Positions 35,943 through 44,137 of a stretch of DNA of 64,000 nucleotides are shown piece after piece. The stretch covers positions 35,844 to 99,843 of the forward strand of contig JAFVVN010000027.1 of assembly GCA_017502125.1 (NCBI GenBank), given 5' to 3'. The notes below the pieces were generated by a model. The model ran no database searches. It saw only the letters and a program-made list of their open reading frames with translations, and was not told the origin of the DNA. The DNA comes from Bacteroidales bacterium (GTDB lineage: Bacteria; Bacteroidota; Bacteroidia; Bacteroidales; UBA932). The first letter of the stretch is position 1; every line of letters begins with the position of its first letter. The translations under genes and the position numbers were made by a program.

Positions 35943-35948
35943 CTCACT

Positions 35949-36674
35949 ATGATAAAGGTACATTCATACGAATCGATGGGAACATACGACGGGCCGGGAC
36001 TCAGGCTCGTCGTATTTCTTCAAGGCTGCCCTTTCCGCTGCCTGTATTGTGCCAATCCTGACACCATCTCATTTGACGGAGGCAAGCCGACCGAAATAGA
36101 GAACATCGTCAGAATGGCAGTCAACCAGAAGCCTTTCTTCGGTAAGAAGGGAGGAGTGACTTTCTCCGGAGGTGAGCCGACATCTCAGGCCAAGGAACTT
36201 CTGCCCCTTGTGAAACGTCTTCATGAAGAAGGCATCAATGTATGCATAGACACAAACGGAGGCGTGTGGAATCCGGCGGTGGAGGAACTGCTCACCGAGG
36301 TGGATCTGGCCCTGCTTGATGTAAAACAGATAAATCCGGCAAGGCACGAGGACCTCACCGGAAGAAGCAACAGCCAGACCCTGAAGACGGCACAATGGCT
36401 TGAAGACACAGGTAAACCATTCTGGCTCAGATATGTCCTGGTTCCGGGGATAAGCGATTTCGAGGAGGATATCAGGACACTGGGAGAGCACTTCAAGGAC
36501 TACAGGATGATACAGAGAGTGGAGATTCTTCCATATCACACCCTGGGAATCCATAAGTACGAGACACTCGGTCAGGAATATGCCCTGAAGGACACCAAGA
36601 CCAACACACCGGAACAGCTGCAACGGGCAGAATCCCTGTTCAATGAGTATTTTGACTGCGTGATGGTCAATTAA
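35949..36674 (+). CDS. pflA: Pyruvate formate-lyase activating enzyme
   Basis: Radical SAM enzyme that makes the glycyl radical on PflB. The 241-residue protein has the [4Fe-4S] motif CxxxCxxC (CPFRCLYC), the SAM-binding GGVTFSGGEP block, and DTNGGVW. It directly follows pflB with a 54-base spacer holding a hairpin, so the pair forms an operon. It ends at the shared hairpin 36686-36714. Confidence 0.97.
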   Translation: MIKVHSYESMGTYDGPGLRLVVFLQGCPFRCLYCANPDTISFDGGKPTEIENIVRMAVNQKPFFGKKGGVTFSGGEPTSQAKELLPLVKRLHEEGINVCIDTNGGVWNPAVEELLTEVDLALLDVKQINPARHEDLTGRSNSQTLKTAQWLEDTGKPFWLRYVLVPGISDFEEDIRTLGEHFKDYRMIQRVEILPYHTLGIHKYETLGQEYALKDTKTNTPEQLQRAESLFNEYFDCVMVN

Positions 36675-36685
36675 TTCTTACCATA

Positions 36686-36714
36686 GGGAGGTGCGTCCTT
36701 ATGTACGTACCTCC
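36686..36714. terminator. Hairpin between convergent pflA and the unknown membrane gene
   Basis: GGGAGGTGCGT pairs with ACGTACCTCCC (11 bp, one wobble) around a 7-base loop, followed by TTT on the plus strand. The TAA of the minus-strand gene lies in the loop, so the structure overlaps its coding end. Confidence 0.7.
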
Positions 36715-37511
36715 CTTTCAATTGACGAATCTCGTCTTTGATGAACAAAACCACAGACCGGACATTCGATAATCTCTGTATAATCCCTTTCTGTAACATC
36801 ATAAACCGACTTGCCGAGATTTTCAACGTATTGTTTCTTACCGACAACATCACCACGAAAATTTCTCACATCCTCTTCCCTGACAACCCTTGTATGATGT
36901 TCAGTGTCCGTATATTTCTTTATTTTGTCTGTCCTTTCGCCAATCTTGACCGGGTCTATATATCTCCGACACTTAGGACACTTATCACCTGACGAGTGCA
37001 ACCAGACAAAAAACACTGATGCGCCACATGCAATCAGCCACATGGCGAGAGCAATCAATTTAAACTTCAGCAGATATACCTGTAAGGTTGATATTGCATA
37101 ATTTCCGGCAAACAAGACGCACAGACCAATATATACAACCATCATCAGTTTCTTAAAATACACCCTCAGGTATCTGAACGGATACATCAACAGGTATATT
37201 GACAGACAAGGTGAGATTATTACCCACCAATGCAACTGTCCCGTACGACTTGTGCAGATGACAGCAACAACTGCAAAAATGAGATTTGACGACAGGTCTT
37301 CTTTCGTACCTCTCTTGGAGGCAAACCAGCGCAAGAAGATAAAGGACAGGAGGGAAACCGCTAAAGCAGCCCAACTTAAAATCCTGAAGACCAAATGACA
37401 TGCTTGGATGTTTTTAACAGAGGTAAGGTTCAGTATATCCGCTCCTGCTAATATGTCAAAGTCTACATTCGACAACAGACCTCCTATTAATTCCGAAATC
37501 GTTTCCATCAT
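36699..37511 (-). CDS. Unknown membrane protein with C-terminal zinc ribbon
   Basis: I do not recognise this 270-residue protein. It shows five or six hydrophobic helices between about 35 and 170 (for example AALAVSLLSFIFLRWF and MMVVYIGLCVLFAGNYAIS). A cytoplasmic tail follows with two CxxC pairs (CPKC about 178, CPVC about 253), probably one split zinc ribbon around a charged insertion (residues 190-245). The fold resembles membrane-anchored sensors or scaffold proteins only in outline. Its AT-rich codon use differs from most neighbours, hinting at acquisition. A -7 element TACCTTTG (37534-37541, minus strand) lies just upstream. Confidence 0.7.
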   Translation of the reverse strand: MMETISELIGGLLSNVDFDILAGADILNLTSVKNIQACHLVFRILSWAALAVSLLSFIFLRWFASKRGTKEDLSSNLIFAVVAVICTSRTGQLHWWVIISPCLSIYLLMYPFRYLRVYFKKLMMVVYIGLCVLFAGNYAISTLQVYLLKFKLIALAMWLIACGASVFFVWLHSSGDKCPKCRRYIDPVKIGERTDKIKKYTDTEHHTRVVREEDVRNFRGDVVGKKQYVENLGKSVYDVTERDYTEIIECPVCGFVHQRRDSSIEREVRT

Positions 37512-37533
37512 ATCGCCATTAACCTGATTATTA

Positions 37534-37582
37534 CAAAGGTATATATTTTTGTGTAAGTCTCTAGATTTTTTCGATATATTTG
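37534..37582. promoter_or_regulatory. Divergent -7 elements between the unknown membrane gene and patatin gene
   Basis: Minus strand TACCTTTG (37534-37541) and plus strand TATATTTG (37575-37582). The plus element starts transcription near 37588, supporting the ATG at 37605 as the patatin start. Confidence 0.55.
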
Positions 37583-37604
37583 TAAGGTTAAGATATTGAC
37601 AGCC

Positions 37605-38582
37605 ATGAAAGATGTAGCACTGGTGCTGTCCAGCGGCGGGCCGCGGGGATGGGCATATATCGGAGCGATTGAGGAACTCATCAGTCGGGGATATAACATA
37701 ACTTCAGTTGCAGGAACTTCCATCGGATCTCTTGTGGGCGGGATATATGCTGCAGGAAAGCTGAAGGAGCTCAAGGAATGGCTGTTCACGCTTGATGCCT
37801 GGAAGGTGTTCGACCTTATGGACCTTTCACTGAGCAAGAACCATATAGTGAAGGGAGACAAGGTGATCGAGGCATTGAAGGATATAGTCCCGGACATCAA
37901 TATCGAAGACCTCCCGATTCCGTACAGGGCAGTCGCAGCAGACCTCTACACAGGTGAAGAAGTTGTTTTCGACCGCGGTCCCCTCTTTGACGCCGTGAGA
38001 GCATCGATTTCAATTCCGTCACTTTTCAGACCGGTAAAATACGGCTTCCGCACGCTTGTGGACGGAGGAATCGTGAACACCATGCCTATCGACAAGGTAA
38101 TCCGGAGCGGCAATGACATTCTTGTAGCTTTTGACGTTAATGACATCGACGTGGAAGGCATAAGGGCGACGATAATCGAAGAGGCACGCGAGGTGGAAGC
38201 GAAGGCGGCGGAAGACAAGGCGATTTCGCTTGAAACCAAGACAGTGATGAACGCCATCCGCAACAACACTTCGCTCACCTTCATGGACAAGCTGAAGCTG
38301 GCTGGAGCACAAGGGCAGAAAGTCCTGAGACACCGGCTGCAGAGCAATGACCCCGAACCGGAACTGGCATTTGAGGAGAACTACTACAGCATCCTGTCAC
38401 GCACTTTCTCCATCATGAATCATGCTCTGGCCAAACTGGCTGCCGACATCCACAAGCCGGACATCCTTGTGAAGATGCCTTTCGATGCATATGACGAGAT
38501 TGCCGACTATGCCCATGCCCGAGAGATTTCCGAGGCAGGAAGAGAACTCATGAAGGAGGCCTTGGACCGATATGAGGCATAG
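37605..38582 (+). CDS. Patatin-like phospholipase
   Basis: A 325-residue cytoplasmic or membrane-associated lipid acyl hydrolase. The catalytic Ser lies in GTSIG (residues about 42-46), the oxyanion loop is SSGGPRGWAYIGAI, and the Asp is in the DGG motif (LVDGGIVNTMP). The start is the ATG at 37605; an upstream in-frame TTG is less likely. The C-terminal 100 residues are helical and of unknown role. It probably acts on phospholipids or lysophospholipids; the substrate is not evident. It is followed after 36 bases by the iron-sulfur gene. Confidence 0.93.
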   Translation: MKDVALVLSSGGPRGWAYIGAIEELISRGYNITSVAGTSIGSLVGGIYAAGKLKELKEWLFTLDAWKVFDLMDLSLSKNHIVKGDKVIEALKDIVPDINIEDLPIPYRAVAADLYTGEEVVFDRGPLFDAVRASISIPSLFRPVKYGFRTLVDGGIVNTMPIDKVIRSGNDILVAFDVNDIDVEGIRATIIEEAREVEAKAAEDKAISLETKTVMNAIRNNTSLTFMDKLKLAGAQGQKVLRHRLQSNDPEPELAFEENYYSILSRTFSIMNHALAKLAADIHKPDILVKMPFDAYDEIADYAHAREISEAGRELMKEALDRYEA

Positions 38583-38618
38583 ATGAAAAAATTATAACTC
38601 AAATCTAAACTGACATAT

Positions 38619-40109
38619 ATGCTAAGAAAAACACGTATCATTCTGGCAACCATCTTCTTTGTCGGAGTGACCCTGCTGTTCCTCGACTTCACAGGAACCC
38701 TTCATGCCTGGCTGGGATGGATGGCCAAGGTGCAGCTCCTGCCAGCCGTACTCGCGCTTAATTTCGGAGTCGTGGCAGCACTTCTGCTGCTGACCCTCCT
38801 TTTCGGAAGAGTGTACTGTTCAGTCATCTGCCCGCTCGGAGTCATGCAGGACATCATTTCATGGGTTCATGGAAAGACGAAAAAGAAGAACAGGTTCCGT
38901 TTCAGCTACTCCCCTGCCAAGAAATGGCTGAGATATGGGGTGCTGGTGCTGTTCATCATAGGGCTTGCGCTTGGAGCACATTCCATCGCCATTCTGATAG
39001 CACCTTACAGCGCATACGGAAGGATCGCAGCTAATCTTTTCGCTCCGCTTTACCAATGGGGCAACAATCTTCTGGCATGGGCGGCCGAGAGACTGGACAG
39101 TTATGCGTTCTATAGCGTGGATGTCTGGATCAGGTCTGCATCCACTTTCGCTGTGGCAGTCATAACTTTCCTTGCTGTCGGATTCCTCGCATGGAGACAC
39201 GGCAGGACCTGGTGCAACACCATCTGCCCGGTGGGAACAGTCCTCGGATTATTCTCACGATTCAGCCTTTTCGCTCCGGTCATCGACACGGAGAAATGCC
39301 GCAACTGCGGTCTCTGCGGAAAGCAATGCAAGGCCTCATGCATAGACATGAAGGAGCATAAGATAGACCTCAGCAGATGTGTTGTATGCATGGACTGCAT
39401 CGACACCTGCAAGGAGGGAGCTATAAGTTATGCACGCAGGAGAGGTCGCAGTGTCCCTGAAAGCAGGAACGAGGCGACAAACGAGAGTAGACGCGCTTTC
39501 CTGACTACAGGAGCTCTTATGGTTACGACAGCTGCAATGAAAGCTCAGGAGATGAAGGTGGACGGTGGACTGGCCGACATCGCACGCGCAGAAAAGCCTG
39601 AGCGTCAGACTCCTATAGTGCCGGCAGGCGCTGTCAGCCTCAAGAATTTCACGGAGCATTGCACAGCCTGCCAGCTATGCGTGAGCGTATGTCCTAACCA
39701 TGTGCTGAGACCGTCGGCTGACCTCGACACATTCATGCTTCCTGAGATGTCGTATGAAAGAGGATATTGTCGTCCGGAATGCAACAGATGCTCTCAGGTC
39801 TGTCCGGCAGGAGCAATCAGACCTGTATCCATTGAGGAAAAATCATCTGTCCAGACAGGACATGCCGTGGTCAACCTCGATATCTGCGTAGTGAACACGG
39901 ATGAGGTAAGTTGCGGAAACTGTGCCCGCCACTGCCCGGCCGGAGCCATCAGGATGGTCCGGAAGAATCCGGATGACAAGGAATCGCTCATGATTCCGAC
40001 TGTGAATGAGGAGAGGTGCATAGGATGCGGAGCCTGCGAAAACCTCTGTCCGGCCAGACCGCTGACCGCCATCCATGTGGAAGGACACGAGGTACACAGG
40101 CATATTTAA
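38619..40109 (+). CDS. NapH/NapG-like membrane polyferredoxin fusion
   Basis: A 496-residue redox protein in two parts. Residues 1-270 resemble NapH/CcoG-type proteins: four to five membrane helices with the CSVICPLG and CNTICPVG cysteine motifs, then two ferredoxin motifs (CRNCGLCGKQC, CVVCMDCIDTC). Residues 288-310 look like an internal twin-arginine signal (SRRAFLTTGALMVTTAA, Arg291-Arg292). A second ferredoxin domain follows with four cysteine clusters (CTACQLCVSVC, CNRCSQVC, CGNCARHC, CIGCGACENLC), as in NapG. It probably moves electrons from the quinone pool to a periplasmic acceptor; the next gene, a Tat-exported reductase, is the obvious candidate. Confidence 0.85.
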   Translation: MLRKTRIILATIFFVGVTLLFLDFTGTLHAWLGWMAKVQLLPAVLALNFGVVAALLLLTLLFGRVYCSVICPLGVMQDIISWVHGKTKKKNRFRFSYSPAKKWLRYGVLVLFIIGLALGAHSIAILIAPYSAYGRIAANLFAPLYQWGNNLLAWAAERLDSYAFYSVDVWIRSASTFAVAVITFLAVGFLAWRHGRTWCNTICPVGTVLGLFSRFSLFAPVIDTEKCRNCGLCGKQCKASCIDMKEHKIDLSRCVVCMDCIDTCKEGAISYARRRGRSVPESRNEATNESRRAFLTTGALMVTTAAMKAQEMKVDGGLADIARAEKPERQTPIVPAGAVSLKNFTEHCTACQLCVSVCPNHVLRPSADLDTFMLPEMSYERGYCRPECNRCSQVCPAGAIRPVSIEEKSSVQTGHAVVNLDICVVNTDEVSCGNCARHCPAGAIRMVRKNPDDKESLMIPTVNEERCIGCGACENLCPARPLTAIHVEGHEVHRHI

Positions 40110-40134
40110 GGCTAACCGCAAACGATTAAGGAAG

Positions 40135-41505
40135 ATGAATATGGAAAAGAATATAAACAGAAGAGAATTCATACAGAAGGCAGGAGGAACTGCTCTGGCC
40201 GTGGGAGGCCTGGGACTCATCGCAGGGTCAGGCAGAAGGTCCGCCCATGCAGGTGAGGTTCAGCACCCCGCCCAGGAGATGACATACAGGACCAACAAGG
40301 GCAACGGAGACAAGGTGAGCATCCTTGGATACGGATGCATGAGATGGCCTATGATAAAGGATGCCGACGACAAGGACATCATCGACCAGGATGCAGTGAA
40401 CCGCCTGGTGGATCATGCGATAGAACACGGTGTCAACTATTTCGACACATCACCGGTGTACCTTCAGGGACAGAGTGAGACTGCCACCGGAATAGCCCTG
40501 AAGAGGCATCCACGCGAGAGCTACTTCATCGCCACCAAGCTGTCCAACTTCAGCAACCACACACGGGAGAACTCGATGCTGATGTACCGTAAGTCATTCG
40601 AGAATCTCCAGACAGACTATATAGACTACTACCTTCTTCACTCTATCGGAGGGGGAGGCGTCGCAGCCTTCAACAGGAGATATGTCGACAACGGAATGCT
40701 TGATTTCCTGATGGAAGAGCGCAAGGCCGGACACATCCGCAACCTCGGCTTCTCATTCCACGGAGATCAGGAAAGCTTCGACGAATTCATGAAGCTTCAT
40801 GAGAAATATCATTGGGACTTCGTGCAGATCCAGCTGAACTATGTGGACTGGACTCATGCAGGAGGCAGGAATACCAATGCCCGATATCTTCAGGAAGAAC
40901 TGGACAAGAGAGGCATACAGTCCGTAATCATGGAGCCCCTGCTCGGCGGGCGTCTGGCAAAGGTTCCCGAGCACATTGCTGACCGTCTGAAGGAGAGGGC
41001 ACCGGACAAGAGCGTAGCATCATGGGCCTTCCGTTTTGCCGGAACTCATGAAGGAGTCCTCTGTGTACTCAGCGGAATGACATATATGGAGCACCTCCAG
41101 GACAATCTGAAGACATACTCCCCTCTCGAGCCGCTAACAGACAAGGACCTGGAATTCCTCGAAGAGACAGCCGAACTGATGCAGAAATATCCTACAGTGC
41201 CGTGCAACGACTGCAAATACTGCATGCCTTGCCCTTACGGCATAGACATCCCGGCCATTCTTCTGCACTATAACAAATGCGTCAATGAAGGCGAGATTGC
41301 AAGCAGTTCCCAGTCCGAGAACTACAAAAAAGCCCGTCGCGCCTACCTTGTAAGCTACGACAGGGCTATTCCGAAACTTCGTCAGGCTTCCCGGTGCATC
41401 GGCTGCGACACCTGTGTCAGTCACTGTCCTCAGAACATAGACATTCCTAAGCAACTGCACCGGATCGACCGGTATATTGAAAATCTTAAAAGGAATACAT
41501 TATAG
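40135..41505 (+). CDS. Tat-exported aldo/keto reductase with ferredoxin domain
   Basis: A 456-residue protein in three parts. A twin-arginine signal peptide (NRREFIQKAGGTALAVGG) comes first. An aldo/keto reductase barrel follows with the catalytic block YGCMRWP and the DYIDYYLLHS strand. The C-terminal iron-sulfur region carries CNDCKYCMPCPYGIDIP and CIGCDTCVSHCPQNIDIP. I start at the first ATG after the preceding stop; an ATG two codons later is equally good. Export means NADPH would be unavailable, so electrons may come from the upstream polyferredoxin instead; this is inference. Substrate unknown. Confidence 0.88.
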   Translation: MNMEKNINRREFIQKAGGTALAVGGLGLIAGSGRRSAHAGEVQHPAQEMTYRTNKGNGDKVSILGYGCMRWPMIKDADDKDIIDQDAVNRLVDHAIEHGVNYFDTSPVYLQGQSETATGIALKRHPRESYFIATKLSNFSNHTRENSMLMYRKSFENLQTDYIDYYLLHSIGGGGVAAFNRRYVDNGMLDFLMEERKAGHIRNLGFSFHGDQESFDEFMKLHEKYHWDFVQIQLNYVDWTHAGGRNTNARYLQEELDKRGIQSVIMEPLLGGRLAKVPEHIADRLKERAPDKSVASWAFRFAGTHEGVLCVLSGMTYMEHLQDNLKTYSPLEPLTDKDLEFLEETAELMQKYPTVPCNDCKYCMPCPYGIDIPAILLHYNKCVNEGEIASSSQSENYKKARRAYLVSYDRAIPKLRQASRCIGCDTCVSHCPQNIDIPKQLHRIDRYIENLKRNTL

Positions 41506-41544
41506 ATTTCTCGACTCAGCTTTCAGCCTCGCTCGAGATGACAG
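41504..41544. repeat. Short dispersed repeat (AGATTTCTCGACTC...ATGACAG), copy 1
   Basis: A 41-base stretch between the convergent aldo/keto reductase and small lipoprotein genes. It shares AGATTTCTCGACTC at the start and ATGACAG at the end with 57428-57464. TCTCGA...TCGAGA inside can pair, so it may double as a terminator. Confidence 0.5.
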
Positions 41545-41550
41545 CATTCC

Positions 41551-42039
41551 TTATAAGAATCGGGCTGAGACCTCCTCAACAGATTTGGTGACAACATCTG
41601 CAGCATCCTTCTCCTTCTGGTCGAGGGATGCTTTTGCATATCTGCATACCTCACCTTCGGAAAGTACATTGCCGGACTTGTCCGTCTCAAGTGCAGTCAG
41701 GACAAGCACAGCCCCATCTGCCTGGAAAGAGACCTTGTAGGTGCTGCCCCAGTCCTCTCCGTCAGAGTATTCACCCTTGAGCGTGGAACCGGAAATCTCA
41801 TAGATACCGTCATATTTCCTGTACCTTGGCACATCACCCACCTTCTGGTATATCTCGAAGGATTTGTCAGCACGGAAGTCGATGTAGACAGAAGGAAGGT
41901 CCTCAGTCTCATATCCAGTCATTTCCGTGAGCGTCCATTCAGCCACTATTCCCTCCTCGGCTGTAGGGATAATCCCGCAGGAAACAGCAAGAGTCACTGC
42001 CGAAATCAGGGTAACGAATATATTGATTGCTTTTTTCAT
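41551..42039 (-). CDS. Small lipoprotein, lipocalin-like
   Basis: A 161-residue lipoprotein (MKKAINIFVTLISAVTLAV, lipobox Cys21). The mature part is beta-rich with a lipocalin-like opening (VAEWTLTEMTGYE) and SFEIYQKVG, YDGIYEISGSTLKG repeats, as in Bacteroidota lipocalin-like lipoproteins. The start at 42039 gives the signal peptide; longer forms overlap the peptidase gene. It is the last gene of the SusCD-peptidase cluster. Ligand unknown. Confidence 0.8.
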   Translation of the reverse strand: MKKAINIFVTLISAVTLAVSCGIIPTAEEGIVAEWTLTEMTGYETEDLPSVYIDFRADKSFEIYQKVGDVPRYRKYDGIYEISGSTLKGEYSDGEDWGSTYKVSFQADGAVLVLTALETDKSGNVLSEGEVCRYAKASLDQKEKDAADVVTKSVEEVSARFL

Positions 42040-42080
42040 TTCGCTTTGATTTAGAAATCTTCCGTTTTGCCAGGGATGAC

Positions 42081-44120
42081 CTACAGCCATCCTCCATTGT
42101 CGCTGGCGACACCACGGGACATGATCGAAACGGTCCTTGTTATCTCCATTCCACCTGTCTGAGTCTCACCGTCCACGAGTCCGTCCTCGTCATATCCGGC
42201 AATGGCCGTGATGGTAATCTTTCCGGATCCCACCTTGGTCGGCTTGATGCTGAGCTTGCCATATTTGATTTCCGGATCCTCAGACAGTCCCAGAGAAGTC
42301 CTGGTATCCTGGTCGCAGTCAACGCTCAGATAGGTAAGGGATGAGGCCGATCCACCGAAATAAGAAGTCAGATCATATCTCTCAGCCTTTGCTGACTCAT
42401 CCAGGACCTTCACTGTGAGCGAAGGTGTGCCCTCGATCGCCATAAGAAATTTCCACGCATCCACTGCGCCTGTTCCCATCTTGCCGCGATAAAGACCGAG
42501 GTCGACAGTCTGCTCCAGTCCGTTGGTGTAACCGGAAACCTTGAGCTTATTGTCGGTCAGACGGCTGTCAAGATTGTTCACAGATGTCAGAAGAAGTGAT
42601 ATGAACTCCTCACGGGTAAAGGTCTTGCCGAGCTTGTATGCATAGGAAAGTCCGAGCGCTGCCACTCCTGAAACGCATGGACATGCCATGGAGGTTCCCT
42701 GCATATAGACATACTCGTGTCCGGCTGTCTGGAGGTTGTCATCCACGATGGTGTCGATGAATGTAGAAAGCACACGGCTTCTGTTCTCCTTGAAGCTGGT
42801 TATGTTTCCGATATAGAAGTCTCCGCCAGGAGCAGCGATATTACATCCGGGACCATAGTTCGTGTAGTTCACAGCCGGAAGATAGTCGGGGCCGAGTCCG
42901 GTCACTGACACCACATTCTGAAGTCCTGCCGGGTAGCTTGAATATGGCACCTGCTCGTTTCCGGCAGCTGCAATCACGATGTTTCCGTCAAGGATTTCGC
43001 TGTTGTTGTTATCCTTGTCCATGAAATATTCAATCGCGTCATGCTCAGCACCATATGACATTTCATACTCCGCATCTGACTCATATTCTGCACCGATAAG
43101 TCCGAAAGAGCACTGTGCCACGCTGGCACCGTTCTTGGCGGCATATTCAAAGGCAATTGCGGAGGATTTCAGGTTGGAAGATATTCCGCCTTCGAATATC
43201 TGGCATGACATCATCCTGACACCATCACCTTTGCCTGTACCGCCTGCCACGCCGCAGACTCCTGTTCCGTTGGCGTTCACAGCAGCCACAATTCCCGCCA
43301 CATGGGTTCCGTGACCGGAAGCCTTATGCGAAGACCAGTTGATCTCACCGTTGTTTCTCTCACAGTTCCAGCCATACACATCATCGGTATATCCGTTCCT
43401 GTCATCATCAATTCCGTTTGCAGGAATCTCCCCCTCATTCCTCCACATGTTTGCAGCAAGGTCAGGATGATCATATTTCACAGGGCTGTCAATGATAGCC
43501 ACTATCACTCGCGGATCACCACCTGTGAGTCTCCAGGCATCCTTGACCGCAATATCACCACCTGCTACAGATGAATTGGACACAAGGGCACTTCCGGTGT
43601 TGATGCAGTGCCACTGGTCACCGAGCATAGGGTCGTTGAAAGGGAGGTCGTCTGACGACATCTGCCCCAGGACCGGCGTATATGCATTGAAACTGCAGTC
43701 GGAAGCCGGCTTGAGCTTCTTGTTGAACTGCACCATTGCCACATCAGAGAAAGCGGCCAGTTTCGAAGCTGCTCCCCTGAGGTCTTCACCGTCAAATTCC
43801 ACATAGTACCACCTGTGGAGGTTGTGTCTGCGGGCCACCTCATCGTCCGGAGACGAGTTGAATACAGGAGCAAAGGACTTCACCTGGAGGACTCCGGATA
43901 TATTTCCATAGAGGCTCCGGTCACCTGCCGCGACTGCATCGGCAGCTGTTTCGGTCAGGCAAAGCAGAAGCTGTCCCTCCTCCGCATCCGAAGGGGTGTT
44001 GATGACCTTGGTCATCACTGAGTCCTCTGACGGAACAGACGACACGCCTTCATACAGTTCATCTGCGCAGGAAGCTGCGCAGATGACTGCAGATAAGACA
44101 ATTGATAATCTTTTAATCAT
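42081..44120 (-). CDS. Subtilisin-like (S8) serine peptidase lipoprotein
   Basis: A 679-residue secreted protease. The signal peptide ends at lipobox Cys18 (AASC). A propeptide/inhibitor-like region occupies about 35-140, and the S8 domain about 165-560. The catalytic set is complete: Asp211 (AIIDSPVKYDHPD, where the usual D-S/T-G reads D-S-P), His270 (GHGTHVAGI), the oxyanion Asn388 (AAAGNEQ) and Ser477 (GTSMACP). The C-terminal part (about 570-679) is beta-rich and Ig-like. Lipid anchoring and position behind SusC/SusD suggest cell-surface cleavage of a protein substrate. It lies 17 bases after the large lipoprotein gene. Confidence 0.94.
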   Translation of the reverse strand: MIKRLSIVLSAVICAASCADELYEGVSSVPSEDSVMTKVINTPSDAEEGQLLLCLTETAADAVAAGDRSLYGNISGVLQVKSFAPVFNSSPDDEVARRHNLHRWYYVEFDGEDLRGAASKLAAFSDVAMVQFNKKLKPASDCSFNAYTPVLGQMSSDDLPFNDPMLGDQWHCINTGSALVSNSSVAGGDIAVKDAWRLTGGDPRVIVAIIDSPVKYDHPDLAANMWRNEGEIPANGIDDDRNGYTDDVYGWNCERNNGEINWSSHKASGHGTHVAGIVAAVNANGTGVCGVAGGTGKGDGVRMMSCQIFEGGISSNLKSSAIAFEYAAKNGASVAQCSFGLIGAEYESDAEYEMSYGAEHDAIEYFMDKDNNNSEILDGNIVIAAAGNEQVPYSSYPAGLQNVVSVTGLGPDYLPAVNYTNYGPGCNIAAPGGDFYIGNITSFKENRSRVLSTFIDTIVDDNLQTAGHEYVYMQGTSMACPCVSGVAALGLSYAYKLGKTFTREEFISLLLTSVNNLDSRLTDNKLKVSGYTNGLEQTVDLGLYRGKMGTGAVDAWKFLMAIEGTPSLTVKVLDESAKAERYDLTSYFGGSASSLTYLSVDCDQDTRTSLGLSEDPEIKYGKLSIKPTKVGSGKITITAIAGYDEDGLVDGETQTGGMEITRTVSIMSRGVASDNGGWL

Positions 44121-44137
44121 ATTTTATCTTTCTGGAT

